NCBI GenBank assembly: GCA_030267565.1
Contig: BRXU01000045.1
Span: 12,501-76,500 of the forward strand
Reading direction: 5' to 3'
DNA length: 64,000 nucleotides
Source: Pleodorina starrii
Taxonomy: Eukaryota; Chlorophyta; Chlorophyceae; Chlamydomonadales; Volvocaceae
The notes beneath the pieces were generated by a model. It did not search any database. It had not been told where the DNA came from and saw nothing but the letters and a program-made list of their open reading frames with translations. Made by a program: the position numbers and the translations under genes. The first letter of the stretch is position 1. Each line of letters opens with the position of its first letter. Positions 1 through 12,372 of the stretch are shown in pieces.

Positions 1-146
1 CTTGGATAGTAAGCCCTGCATGTGTGTGTGCGTGTTTGTGCGTGTGTGTGCAGTCACACAAATACACATGTACGCAAACAGATAAGAGACAGGCACGCAC
101 ATCGATACACCTCATGGACACCTCGCTGCATGTTGCTGCATGTCGC

Positions 147-3100
147 CTAAGCAAAAAAGTACTGCTGCAGGCCGTTCACCGTCCCCTCGGCCGGCAGCAG
201 CCGCCGCGCCCGGCCCGCGCCCACCCCTGGACTGCTGCTGTTGGCGGCGGCGGCCGCGGCCTTCAGTGCCTGTGAAGCCGCGAGCACGGCACGTGGCGAC
301 GCCGCCGACGCTGCACTTATGCTGCTGTCATCCTCGTATCCCACCCCCACACCACTGCCACCATCGCCATCATCCACGCCCCCATCACCACCATCACCAC
401 CATCACCATCATCCCCGTGAATGGAAACACTGAGAGGCGTCGCCTTTGAGCCACACCCACCACCACCACCACCACCACCACCACCACCGCCACCGCCGTC
501 ACGACGGCCCGTCGATGCCGCAAGTGGCATCAGCTTGCACGTGGCGGGCAGCGGCGCAGATATGTGCGGCAGCAGCACATGCTCCAGGGAGGACACCGCG
601 GCTGCCGCCGCCGCTGTGTCCGGAGCCCGGACCTGCACCACCGCCGCCGCGGCTTCCGCATTCTTCTGTTGCGGCCGCCGCAGCCCCTCTGCAGCCGCAG
701 GGCTGCTGGCGACCTCGTCGGCCCATCGAACCGTGTGTGGTACAGCGGCGGACGCCGCCGCCGCCATCGGTCCTCCCCCCCCTCTGGCGGTCTCTGGTGC
801 CGCCCTGGCCCTGGCCCCGGCCCCGGCCCTGTCAGGCACCGGGGGGCCGCTCCTGGAGCTCACCTCCCCGCCGACAGCCGTGTCAACAGACTGCAGCAGC
901 AGCTGCAGGTTTCGGAGCCCCGATCCGCTGCTGGAGGCCGCGGCTGGCGGCGGGCTGGGCGCCTGCTGTGGCTGCTGGGTCGCCTCACGACTGCTTCCAC
1001 TCACATGGCGGAGGCTGTCGCCGAGGCCGCCGCCGGCGCCGCCTTCTTCCGTACAAGCGGTGGTGCTGCCCCCACTCGCTCGTCTGCTGCCACTTGCACT
1101 GCCGCTGCCGCTGCTGCCCCGGGCGACGCCATTACTGGGGGTGCTGGTGGCGTTGGTGCCATTGGTGCTGTTGTTCGTGGCGTTGGTGGTGGTGTTGGTG
1201 GTGTTTGGATGCACATGGGTGCCGACGCCGTCAGAGTGCGCCGGCCGGGGCGGACGTCCGAAGGAGCCCTGCCGTGCGGCCGCCGCTGCCGCCAACGCCG
1301 CAGCAGCAGCGGCCTCCGCTGCCGCCAGCGGGTCCGTGGCCACCGCGGCGGCCAGCGGGGGGCGGCCCATGGCCGTTGGCAGAGCGCTCCGAACTACCGC
1401 GGCGGCGGCGGCGCTGGCGGCGCTGCTGCTGCTTCCGGGTGTCGTCTGCGGTGGCTCCGAAACCAAGGGCGACACGAACCCAACGGCGGCGGGGGGCGGT
1501 CGACCGTTCCCGCTGCTGGTTCGGCAGGCCCTGGAATCCAGGGAGGGCTGCCGAAGGGGCAAGGTAGAGGCAGCGGCGCTGGTGGGATTGTGCTGCTGGT
1601 GTTGCCGTTGCCGCACAGCCGTGTCGCCTGGATGGATGGATGGATGGATGGATGGGATGAGACGCGGGTGGGTGGGGCAGCGGCGGCGGGGTGCGTGGAC
1701 ACTCAGGTTGGCCCAGACGCAACGAATCAAGGTAGGGCTAGATGAGTAGCAATCAACGAACGAACGAACGAACGAACGAACGAACGAACGAAGGTAGGTA
1801 GGTAGGTGGTATGCATGGATTGCTTGGGCGGGCGAACCTTTGGCGCGTGGGTGGGGCAATGGTGGACATCCAAGAAGCACATACAGCAGCTGATGAAGGA
1901 GCTGACAGGAATGATGGACACGAGCTCGAGGACACAAAGCCAACATAACAGACCACATCCACATTCGCCACCAATACCAACCAGCCGTCAGCCAGTAGGC
2001 AGACAGGTAGGCAGGCAGGCGGGCAGGTAGCGAGAACGTAACAACAAAGACGTGCACTCGAGCACAAACACACAACCACGAACCCCAACGCGAACATCCC
2101 ACCCACCCACACACACCCACACACCCACACCGGCGCATACGGTACCGTCTCATTAAACCCCGGGATGGAGACGGAGATTGGGACGTGGGGAGGTCGGCCC
2201 CTATCGCAGCCGCCGTCGGCACCCCGGGGGCACCCGATGATGTGATGCCCCGCGGGAGAGCAGACTGGCGACGACACCACCACAACCACCACCACCACCA
2301 CAGCCCGGCTGCGACGCACCCCCAGACCCGCCATCCCTGCCGGCGGCCCCTGCCCCTACCCCTGCCCCTGCACCTGCTGCCCCTGCACCTGCTGCCGCTG
2401 CTGCGTTGGCGCTTCTGCTGGCAGGACGCGCACCCCTAGGAGCGGAGCTGGGCCTCTGCCGTACTGCCACCTGCCCACTGACACCGGCGGGCTCCCAGAC
2501 GGCGGTCCGAGCACGTGACGTCGCCGCCGCGGCCGTCAGAGACGCCAGAGACGCCGGGTACAGCGGCGGCGGCGGAGGTGATCGCGACCTGAAGCCGGCA
2601 TCGCCGCCGGCAGCAGCTGCAGCAGCAGTGGTGTTGTTCGGCCGCAGCCGTTGCGCCGATGCCGACGACGGCCGCGTGCGCGGAACAAAGGGCGGATCGG
2701 GATTTGGATCAAAAGCGGCGGCGGCGGCGGTGGAGGGCCCGGAGGTGCTGAGCTGCCGCGCCGACGCCGGCCGCGGGCGCGACACAAACGGCGGATCGCC
2801 GCTGCCGCTCCCAATGCCGCCGCTCGCCCCGTAGCGTCCGGAACCCGCGTACTCGATCCGGTCGGTGTAGGCACTGGCGGCCGGCGGCGGCGGCGGCGGC
2901 TGTCGTACAGGCGGTGCCGATGAAACGTGAATCTGTGTCCGGGGCTCTATCGACCCATTCGGTCCTCCCCCACCGCCGCCGCCGACGCCGCTGCCGGAAC
3001 CGCTGCCGGTCCTCCGTGGGGCAGGCGATGCGCTAGAAGGTCGGGGCTGTGGCGGCGGCGGTGGAGCGTTGGCAGGTCGAATGCGGGCGGACGGCGGCGG

Positions 3101-6100
3101 CGGCATCGACATCACCCATGCGGCTGACGGCCCGGCCGGCAGCGACGTCGCTGTTGGAGGCGATGCAGCGGCGGTAGCGTCGCCGCTGCCGCCACGCTGC
3201 TTGGATTTCAGCTCCGATGGCACAGCCCTGCCGCTGCCGCTGCCGCCGCCACTGCCGCCGCCGCTGCCGACCCCAGCGGTGCCGCGGAGGTTTCCCAGGG
3301 CCTTGACGGGCTGCGGCCGCCAGGACTGGCTCGTTAGAGAGTACGACATTGTCGTACGGGAGCCCGACCGGCTACTGGTGGCGCTGGTGTACTGCTCGCT
3401 GTCCGGCGGCGTGAAGTCGTCGTACGTGTACTTGGTCGAGGTGGTGGCGTTGCTGGAGGAGCCAAAGGAAGCTGCCTTGGACCCCATGCCCCGACCCACG
3501 GGTCCGTCGCCGCCGCCTTCGCCGCCTTCACCGCCGCCGCGGCCGTTCCTGCCGCCCACGGCTGACCCGGGGCGAGAGCTGATCCGGCTGCTGGTGGCGC
3601 TGGTGTAGAGGTCGCTGTCCGGCGGCGTAAAGTCGTCGTACGTATACTTGGTCGAGGTGGTGGCGGAGCTGAAGGACCCGCCGGAGGCGGCGGCGGCGGC
3701 CGCCGCTGGCGGCGGCGGCGCCGGCGCCTCCGGCGCCGTGTTGCCGGTGGACCGCTGCAGCTGCCTCTTGCGGCGACGGAGCTGCGCCGTACCGGTGGCG
3801 GTGGTGGGATCCGGCCGCGGACAGCCCTCTCTCACCACGTCGTGCACGATGCGAAGTAGCGCCCGCTCCGCCGCCGTCGTACGGGTGGGGTGGCCGCCGG
3901 CCGCCTCCGCCACCAGTCGCAACGCCTCCAGGAATTGGGGAAAGGTCAGCGCCAGGCGCGACGGCCGGTGCTGCTGGCCCCTTGCGGCGCCGGCGCCGCC
4001 GCCGCCGCCGCTGCTGTACGGCAACGCCTTGGCGGCGGCTAGCCATGCTGCGGCGGAGTTGGGGCCCTGCACTTCGTGAAGCCGCGGCATGCCGCCGCCG
4101 CCGCCGCCGCTGGTTGCCATGGGGTGGCCGTCCGGTGGTGCCTGGTAGGCTGCCGAGCTGCGGCTGGGTGGCTGTTTGTCGCTGGGGGCTGCTCGGGCCT
4201 CACTGCTGACCACGGCCCCCAGAGAGTTGCGGGGCAGACCCAGCTTGGCGCCTCCCTCGCCCCGGGGGATGGGCAGATCGTGGATGCCTGGCGAGTGGGA
4301 GGGAGTGGGAGGGAGTGGGAGGGAGTGGGAGGGAGTGGGAGGGAGCGGGAGGGAGTGGGAGGGAGGGAGCGCGCTTCTTTATTCAGCTCGACAGTCACAC
4401 CACCACCACCACCATGCATCCACACCACCACCATCACCGCACCCTACCTCAGCCGGTCCCAACCCATCCCAGCCCAAACTGAACCCCACCGCCCCTCCCT
4501 TTCCAGTTTCCAACCCCACGCCGTCCCCACCATCCAACCATCAACACAGACCCGGCCCCCACCGCCCCCGTCCATCCGCTGCACTATGTTGGGTTTTATG
4601 ACCCACAACCACCACCCAGTCCCGCCACCCCACCGCCCCCACCGCCCACCCCACCCGAGCTGTCATCCGGGCAATACACGCCGGCGATGGAGGAGGCCTG
4701 CACGAATGCCGCCTCCAGGGTGGCCGGCGTCACACCCGACCCGTGGGTCGCAATCAGCTCCCGGATGGCGTCGCAGTCGCCGCACAGCCGCAACCAGGAA
4801 CTCCTGGGGGCGGCGGGGGGTGGGGGGCGGGGTGGGAGTGCAGCGCCACGCATGCAGTGTGGGGCGTCCCGTGTTTTAGGTGGTGCAATGCGGTGCGGTG
4901 TGATGTGAGGGGGCGGGAGCGGGGGCGGGGAGGTCGCAATAGGGGTGAAACCGCAGCGAGGTAATGCGGCGGGGGAGGGGAATGGGGGAAACTTGGGCGC
5001 TTGGGCGCTTGGGCTGGGCCGGGCCGGGCCGGGCCGGGCCGGGCCGGGCCGGGCCGGGCCGGGCTGGCCGCAGTGCCGCGCATGCCGCTTGTGCTCTCTC
5101 CGGCGGCCTCACCACTGATTCATTGCCATTGTCTGTGGGAAATGAAAGTGTGCGGCACGGCGGCAACCGCCTGGTGGCTGGAGGCAGCGATACACACAAG
5201 ATAGGACCCTAAATCCTTAATAACCCTAAAACCATTCAGCCCGTCACGACCACCACGTTGCCAGCCCCAACCCACACGCCTCTTCGAACCCCCCAGCCCC
5301 CCAGCCCCCCAGCCAGCCACCGCCCCTCCTCACATTTCCATAACACTCAAGGACCGAAACAGGCAGCAGCACGCGCCATACGCCGCCGGCTGGGAGCAGC
5401 ACGCAAAGCCGCCGCCGGCGCAGCGCCCTCCCCCTCCACCTCCGCCTCCCACTGCCGAGGCAGCGGAGGATGCGGCGGGCGCGACCTCTCCCGAGCCTTC
5501 ACCACCGCCCAAACCGCCGCCGCCGCCGCCGTTCCCCCCGGCGGCGGTGGCGCTAGCATCCGCCGCCTCTGCCGCAGCGGTCTCGTCCGGAAGCTTGTAA
5601 GACGCCGGTGGCATCTTGCCCTTGTTGTACATCACATTGTATCTGCAGCGTGCGGCGTTAGCGAGGGGCGGCACGCGTTTCCACGGCCGTTGGCCGCAAA
5701 CGGTTTAGGGTTTTATGAGGTTGAGATTTGGGGGTTTGGGGTTTTAAGGGGTGTTCTTGTGTTCATTGCCGCGACGGAACAACGAACAACGGGAGGACGT
5801 AGCCGGCGCCGGCGGCCGCTGACCCGTGGGTCATTCCGGCGGTCCCAGACCGCCTCTAGCCGCACTCCCCCCACCTCCCCTCATCCCCACTCCCCTCCCC
5901 TTCCTCATCCCTCATGGCTCCACTCCCTCCCTCCCTCCCTCACCGGTGGAACGCGGCCCTCAGGTTCCTGGCGTTGATGAGCGGCAGGGCGGGCAGGAAG
6001 CGGCGGACCGGAGGGGGAATGCCCAGCGAGAGAAACAGCTCCTTGGCAAGGGGGAGAGCGGGGACGAGGGGGAGGGGGAGGGGAGGCAGGGAGGTGACTG

Positions 6101-9100
6101 GGGAAGGGGGACGAGACGGGACCAGACGGGACGAGACGGGACGGGATGGGACGGCAGGAGGGGCTGACGGGCATACACACGCCAGGCCAGCCCGCGCCAT
6201 TGCCCACTCACTCACTCCACTCACTCCACTCACCTCCATTTGCGTCCAGTCCTCCAGTCGCCACCTGTGGCGCGGAGGGGAGGGGGCCGGAGGGGAGCGG
6301 GGAGGCATCAAACGACGGAGTGGACGGACGGACGGAATGCGGGCCGGGGAGTGGACCAGGCAGGGGAGGCAGGGGAGGCAGGAGAGGCAGGGGAGGAATC
6401 ACATACACATACACCCGTACAAGCACGCGAGTCGTACCTCTGGTGCTCCAGGCCGCAGCTGCCGCACGTGTACGACTCCTTGGTCACGTCGCCCTCCAGC
6501 AGACTGACCAGGCCCAGGCGGGTGAGCTCAGAGGGCGGCAGGGGGGGCCTGGTGACCCGTGGGTCGGCCAGGTTGGGCGGCACCCCGCACGACACCACCT
6601 GGTACAGCGCCGCGTCGAGGCTGCCCATCTGTCCAGGGAGGGATGGGGAGGGAGGATAGGGAGGGTTGAGGAGGAAGGAGGGGAGGGGAGGAAAGAGGGT
6701 TGGGAGGGAAGAAAGGAGGGGGTGGACACCCAGCTGAAAGAAGCTTGTTTGCACCGCTCAAGCAGGCAAGACCCCAGCTTGCGTGAAGTAAAGCCGCCAA
6801 TGGCTCCCGACCCCTCCGACCTCCACATACACACATAATATACGTCGCACACACAGACGCACGCACACACGCCCCCTTCCCAGCAAATGCAGGGCCCCCA
6901 GCTCCATCCGTCAATCGTTCGACCCAACCCCCTCCGGGTCCGTTCGCTGACGCCATCTCCGTCTCTTCGCTGCGGTATCTTCTTGATTACCTACCCACCC
7001 TACCCCCACCCTACCCTAACCTACCCCACCCTACCCCACCCTACCCCACCCTACCCCACCCTACCCCACCCTAACCTAACCTACCCCACCCTACCCCACC
7101 CTACCCTAACCTACCCCACCCTACCCCAACCACCCTAACCCCCCCGACCCACCCCCGACCCACCCTCTGCGCCGCCAGCATCGCCAGCGCCCTCACGAAC
7201 CCCGCGAACTGCAGCCGCCCTCCCCCCGCCGGCTCTCCCATCTGAGCTCCCGTGTTGGCACCGCTGCCCGCACGGAAGGCGCCCATGCCGGCTGCGGGTG
7301 CCACATACAACACACAACACAACACAAGGAGGACATCAACTCCCCCATAGGTCAGGTCAGGTCAAGTTAAGTTAAGGCGCATCCATTCGTTGCCCTCCTG
7401 GCGTTGCGGGTCGTTACGGGCAATGCCGGGCCGTAACGAGGGGGGGGGGCTTCGTTGAGGGTGGTTCCCCCCAGGCAGGCAGGCAGGCAGGATCTTACGC
7501 CACATGCCCCGCATTCGGTTCGCACATACACCCACACACCCTCCATTCCCCACTAAATCCCCCCCAGGCCTCCGCCCAACCGCCGTGTCTCCCTCCACTC
7601 ACTTTTCCCGCTCCCGACCCTCCCCACCCTCCCTCTCTTCCCCTACGACCTCCTTCCCTCCCCATGTTCGCCCCTTCCCCACCCTCCTCCTCTCCCCACC
7701 CATCCCCGCCACCCCCCCTCCCTCCCCCTCCCTCCCGCTCCTCACCCCGCGCAGCCTTGAAGGCGTACCGCACCCCCTCCGCCGAACCCCCGCCTCCTCC
7801 TCCTCCCCCTCCGCCTCCTCCTCCTCCGCCTACGAGGCCGTACTGCTCCGCCAGCCTGTGGAAGTGTGCCGCCGCCAGTCCCAGCGCCGGCCTCCTGGCT
7901 CCGTTGGTGAAGCCCACCTCCCCCAACAGCACCGCATGGAACTGGTTGTACAGGGGGCGCACACCTGAGGACACCCCGGGGGGGGGGGAGGTGGGGACAC
8001 GTGGGGGGGGGGGCGCCGGGAGGGTGAGACCGTCGTGGTGGGCACCCCGGTGGGTGGGTGGCTGGGTGGGCGCACCCACCCGCCCACCCGCCCGCCCTCC
8101 CAATCCCCAAGTCACCCAGCGGGTGCCGCTCTTCCCCCTTTCCCTTTCCTGGATTGCCTGATCGACACCCAACTCAGTCCCCGCCCCCCCGTGCATGTCC
8201 CCTAAGTGCCCCCTTTACGGCATCTCCCTCCAAGCCCCCCCTCCCTCCCTCCAAGCCCCCCCTCCCTCCCTCCCTCCACCCACCCGTCACCGCACAGAAT
8301 GCGTCCCGTATGGGTATCAGCGCCGCAACCTCCGTAAGCAACCACACAATGAAGTCCTGCAGCGATGTGGGGGCGGAAGCGGAGGACAGTGTGGGGGCAG
8401 CGGGGCGGACAAAACCCTAGAACCCGTCACCTCCTCTCAACCCCCATCCGCACCCCTCCACCCTCCAACCCTCCACCCGCACCTGTTCCCTGCCTCACCC
8501 CCACGTCCCCCCCCCACCTGAGCCACACCCACCTATCCGTGGACACCCCCGCCCCCGCCCCACCCCCACCCCACCCCACCCCCACCCCACCTGCGCCCCG
8601 ATGCCGCCGCTGCCCTCCTGGTCCGCCCGCTGCATGTGCTCGCGAACAAACACGTCCACCAGCGCAGGAGGCACACCCTCCTGAGGTGTGGCGAGGCGAT
8701 GCGTTGCGGTGCGGCGAGCCGGAGGGAAGGGGAGCCAGATTGGAGCCAGGGGGTTTGGGTGGAGGAGAGCCGGGAGGGGAGCCAGGGGGCGGCAGCGGGG
8801 CAGCAGCAGCAGCAGCATCGGCAGCCCCTATCCCCACCCAGGGGTGCACACAAGCACACACACATAGGTAGGCAGCCGAGGCGCTGGATGGTAAGCAGCC
8901 AGCGGCAGGCGGGCCGGGCCACCACCGGGCCGGGCCGGGCCAGCACACCCTGAGGGGGGGAACAGGGCTCACGGGGGTGCTGCAGGTGCATTGGCGCGAT
9001 AAAGGTCAGGGGCAGAGGCACCAGCGTGCGTGCGCGTTGCTCTGCAGACACCGGGGGAGGCGGCGGCGGAGGAAGCGGTGGGGGAGGGGAGAAAAGGTAC

Positions 9101-9341
9101 ACAGCCGGGCAGCGGTGCGGGGCGATCAGAGACAATGACGGTGTGCGCACGGGAGCAACGACGGTGTGCACCGGCTGCAGCCGCTGCCCGAAGCGATCAA
9201 CCGACAAAAGCTTCCCCGGCCCCTTGGAGCACCATCGGCCTGGTTCGGGGAACCCACCAGCAAGTCCATGTCCATCATGAGCTCCTTCATACGGGTGTAC
9301 GACAGACTGTACGAATCGTTGTCCGAAGACCGCGAAGCATA
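147..9341 (-). CDS. Large low-complexity, probably cytoskeletal/flagellar protein (multi-exon, 5' end unresolved)
   Basis: I do not recognise this gene by name. Likely exons, in coding order: 9258-9341, 8973-9041, 8591-8680, 8291-8356, 7746-7964, 7164-7291, 6438-6628, 5944-6041, about 5395-5642, 4655-4803, about 2234-4287 and 147 to about 1592, with TAG at 147-149. The conserved-looking parts are short. Two segments share an L-x-F-x-x-F-x-x-A-L-x-x-(V/L)-A pattern (in exons 7164-7291 and 2234-4287), which I have seen in protist EF-hand-like and flagellar-associated proteins. Exon 6438-6628 holds a C-x2-C pair. The last two exons are Ser/Ala/Gly/Pro-rich, with a duplicated STKYTYDDFTPPDS motif and several RPxSA motifs typical of flagellar or microtubule-associated proteins. 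The first coding exon and start codon were not found, and junctions near 5400, 2234 and 1592 are guesses. It could be two genes, though frames join well at 4655/4287. The flagellar role is inference only. Confidence 0.55.
1755..1792. repeat. (CGAA)n tetranucleotide repeat
   Basis: About nine perfect CGAA units, followed at once by a short GTAG run. It lies in the presumed last intron of the minus-strand low-complexity gene. A (GGAT)n run at about 1629-1656 lies just downstream in that gene's reading direction. Confidence 0.9.
4293..4364. repeat. 10-bp minisatellite (GAGTGGGAGG)n
   Basis: About seven tandem copies of GAGTGGGAGG with one T-to-C change. It is intronic and ends just next to the acceptor of the exon that begins, on the minus strand, at 4287. 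Confidence 0.85.
5016..5064. repeat. (GGGCC)n pentanucleotide repeat
   Basis: Roughly nine GGGCC units with a one-base change at each end. It is intronic in the minus-strand low-complexity gene. On either strand this could form G-rich structures. Confidence 0.9.
6985..7140. repeat. CCTACCCCACC / CCTAACC minisatellite
   Basis: A run built from CTACCCCACC units with interspersed CTAACC units. The C-rich strand resembles a degenerate telomere-type repeat, but the period is irregular. It lies in an intron directly downstream of the exon 7164-7291 in the minus direction. Confidence 0.8.
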
Positions 9342-10849
9342 CTGGGAAACAGAGGACGCAAGGGGAACGGCAGTTCCGAAATGAACGAGGGCTCAGAGGC
9401 TGGCTCCAGGAAGGAGTCTGCGCAAGCACGAGGCCGCGAACTGGCCGCGCAACCCGTTCCGCCCAGGACAAGCGGAGAGCTTTTCGCATCAAGTATGCGC
9501 GTCTGTCAGCTGACGTAGTTTACCAGTCGGAATAAGCTGTAGAGCAGATACGCTCCACGCTGCTCCTGCTCGGCAACCGTTGCCATGGCTTCGACCGTTC
9601 GGGAACACCTCGAGGATTAGAACAGCTTCGCTATATTATTGTATGCATTGTTTAAAACTCTCAAAACGGCGCTGTACAAACATGCCCAACCCTAAACTTT
9701 ACACCTGCCGTCGTGGTGAGCTGGAGCTTGTCCCATTAACCCTACAGATTTTGGATACTGAGCAACATGTGGGATAGAGATCAACAATCAAACAAACAGT
9801 TACACGGATATTGCAGGAAAGTTTTCTTTGCGATATCGTACATTCCGACGGAGAGTAACCGACGCGCCGTCAGCTTGTCGCCAGTCTTAGCACTTCCGGC
9901 TTAGACCAATGCAATTACGCTACCACATTTCGCAAATTGATCGGTGAAAAACCGACACCGTGCGACTTCTACCCTGCCTGTCCAGGACGCACGTGCGCTC
10001 CTCCAAAACAGGCATGCAAGGACCATGCCAATCAACGGCCTCTGCTGGAGTATGACCAGCAGCGCTCTGTCAGCTGCTCACGACGTGCGCACACAAGACC
10101 GAGGGTTTGGCAGCTCCCGGCCGGGCTCTCGATGGATTGGCAAGATGCAGCTGCGCGGGTCACCCCACCTTGGATCGCTTGGAGGCGACAAAAGCTGGCC
10201 AGCCGACAGGAGTCAAAGCTAACGATAGCCAATCGGCTGGCACGCACGCAGGCACTCAGGCACACACGCATGCGCGCATACACCAAGCGGCGCTGCCCTA
10301 TCCTTCCGGTCGTGCCCGTCCAGCGGCCCGTGGGCCGGTCCAGCGGTCCCGAAGCTTCGACATCGTCGCTCCAAAGCACGCCATGCCCCAACAAAAACCA
10401 AAGACCGAGCCTGATAACCGTAGCGCTGGAATGTGCGCGGCAAGTTGGGCGCTGGCGAGTCAGGATCGACGGCTTGCTTACGGACGGCTGCAAGCAGCGA
10501 CCGGTAACGTCCAGTCCCGCACGTATGGGCCGTCAGGTCACCACCGCCGCCTGGCGGACCTGGGACCCCTTTCAAAGCTCTCTCTCTCCCCACTCTGTAC
10601 AAGGCCGCAGCAGGACCACACCGCCCAAAAAATCTCGGAAAACAATCATCCCGGGGCCCCATAACCCTCCCATCTTCGTCCGTTCTCTCTCTTCTCCTTC
10701 TCTTCCTCCCTAACTCGCTCGCATCCCCACTCCCTGCCTCTCCTTCCCTCGCATCCCCTTTCCCACTGCAAGCGGTGCGGCGCAGACAGCTCAGCACAGC
10801 TCAGCACAACATAAGGCCCAGACAGCGCATGCAGCGCCAGGCGCCCTAG
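9342..10849. other. Gene-poor interval
   Basis: No exon could be supported here. Upstream sequence and a first exon of the minus-strand low-complexity gene may lie in 9342-9530, where a reading frame with an in-frame stop precedes the first recognised acceptor. A TTACA at 9800-9804 reads TGTAA on the minus strand and could be a distant polyadenylation signal for ARPC4, but it lies about 1 kb from the stop codon. Base composition between about 9500 and 9950 is clearly less GC-rich than the gene bodies. Confidence 0.5.
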
Positions 10850-12026
10850 CTAAAACGCCAGCGAGCGCAGGAACTCCGTCGCCACAGCCCGACCCCGCGA
10901 GTTGACCGCCTGCTCAGGGCCAAGGGGCATCCGACGGCGGGGGCCACGAGGGGAGGGGGCAATCTCAACAAAAAGGGGCAGGATAGGCGCGATGGGGGCG
11001 GGAGGGATGTGTGGCAGGCGCGATGGGGCGGGCTCAGTGGCTGCGTGGCGCCGTGCGGCGCTGGCTGGCTGGCTGGCTGGGGGCGATCCGGGCGGGCGCT
11101 GACTGCGCGTGGATTGGATTGGCGGTCACGCGGTCGCGGGACAGATTTAAGAAAGCAGATACGCAATAGCATCTGAGCTCAACGCAACCCATTCGGCGCC
11201 ACCAGAACGGCACCCGGTGCCAGCCATCCGACCCCAACACCGCCGTCTCCACGGCGAACGACGCCCACCGCCACGCCCGCCCTTCCTCAAGTCAACGCCG
11301 CCTTCCACGATGCATTTAGCACCTCGCATACGGCACACACGCCTGTGCCGTACAATAGTACCCTCACCAGCTTCATGGAGCTGATCTCCACGTCCATCTC
11401 CTCGATGAACGCAACCTGGAGCGCGGGGGGGGGGGCGAGGCCGGCTGTAGATAATGAGCTCGGTGGAGCCCGGGAAACGGTGGGGTTTCATGTGCCACAC
11501 GCGCACGGCTTAGGTGCTTGTGTCGGCAAACCAGCACTGCAGCATGCGGGCGTTTTCCGTGGGACATGGCAAGGCACATGCATGCTGCATCGTGGGGTGC
11601 GGATTTAAGCCCCGGACCTACCACAAAGTCCACCAGTCTCGGCCTGCCGTATGCTAGGAGGTGTTGGTCCGTAATGAGGAAGGAGACATCGTAACCCTCC
11701 ACGGGAACACGCCGCAACACCTCCAGCATCTCAGCGCGCTGCATGAGGAAGCGGAGGTACATCTTCACCAGCTCCTCCTCGAGCATGTCCATCTGGCCGA
11801 TGCGCAGGCTGACGCGCACGGAGTTTATGGACGGCTCGATTAGGCACCGCTCCTTCTCCGAGCGTGCGATGGTAACAGGCGGCAGCAGGAGCTCCGGGTT
11901 ATCGCGAGACTCCACCTCCGGCTTGTTGTGCCTCTCCACGTTCTGACAGGGAAAGGACTGGATGCAAAGCGCTTTGTTCAGTTCCGTCCTGATATTGTTG
12001 GTATATGGCCTCAGCGAAAGCGCCAT
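10850..12026 (-). CDS. ARPC4: Actin-related protein 2/3 complex subunit 4
   Basis: ARPC4 (p20) is a core subunit of the Arp2/3 complex, which nucleates branched actin filaments in the cytoplasm. Three exons join in frame: 11622-12026 (135 codons from ATG 12024-12026), 11368-11415 (16 codons) and 10850-10909 (19 codons plus TAG), giving 170 residues, close to the usual ~168. Recognisable family segments are ALSLRPY near the N-terminus, VERHNKPEVE, EPSINSVRVS, PVEGYDVSFLIT, RLVDFV, and the C-terminal VNSRGRAVATEFL. All splice sites are GT..AG and all junctions are phase 0. A TTG-initiated extension exists upstream, but the ATG fits the family length. It is divergent from NOP14, with starts 346 bp apart. 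In volvocine algae the Arp2/3 complex is linked to endocytosis and ciliary assembly (established knowledge). Nothing suggests a pseudogene. Confidence 0.96.
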
Positions 12027-12372
12027 AGCTAAATCCAAGCGATGTATTCTATCCCAAGTAAGTAAGAGCGTAGAGCGTAGAACTCTGACTTACATTGTCT
12101 TGCATTAATAATTAAAGCAGGAAACTAACCGCTAGGCAAAGCTTTTCACTTGTACTTCCGTGCATCACAATTTGGCTTGGCCTTCAACACATAATTTAGA
12201 CGGCTGAGACTGTATGTTGTGCACCTAACTTCTGTCCTCCCGCCAACGGTGACGTACATTATGGACGAGCCTTTGACGTCGGACAGCAGGGGCCAACCGA
12301 ACCGTCGACCGGGAACACAGGAAAATAGTGTGCTTCATGGAAATTGCCTTACGTTGAGACACCAGCTATAAG
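12027..12372. promoter_or_regulatory. Shared divergent promoter region of ARPC4 and NOP14
   Basis: A 346-bp interval separates the ATG of ARPC4 (minus) from that of NOP14 (plus). It must contain both 5' UTRs and probably both promoters. It is more AT-rich than the flanking exons, with an AT-rich stretch around 12095-12120. I see no convincing TATA box, so the promoter label rests on position alone. Confidence 0.5.

Noticed and set aside
421..1749. Long plus-strand frames rich in Ala, Arg, Pro and Trp
   Set aside because: They are antisense shadows of the Ser/Ala-rich terminal exon of the minus-strand gene and show no family similarity.
11280..11340. Alternative last exon of ARPC4 (LNASWKAALT then stop)
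   Set aside because: The exon at 10850-10909 gives a far better family match (VNSRGRAVATEFL) in the correct phase.
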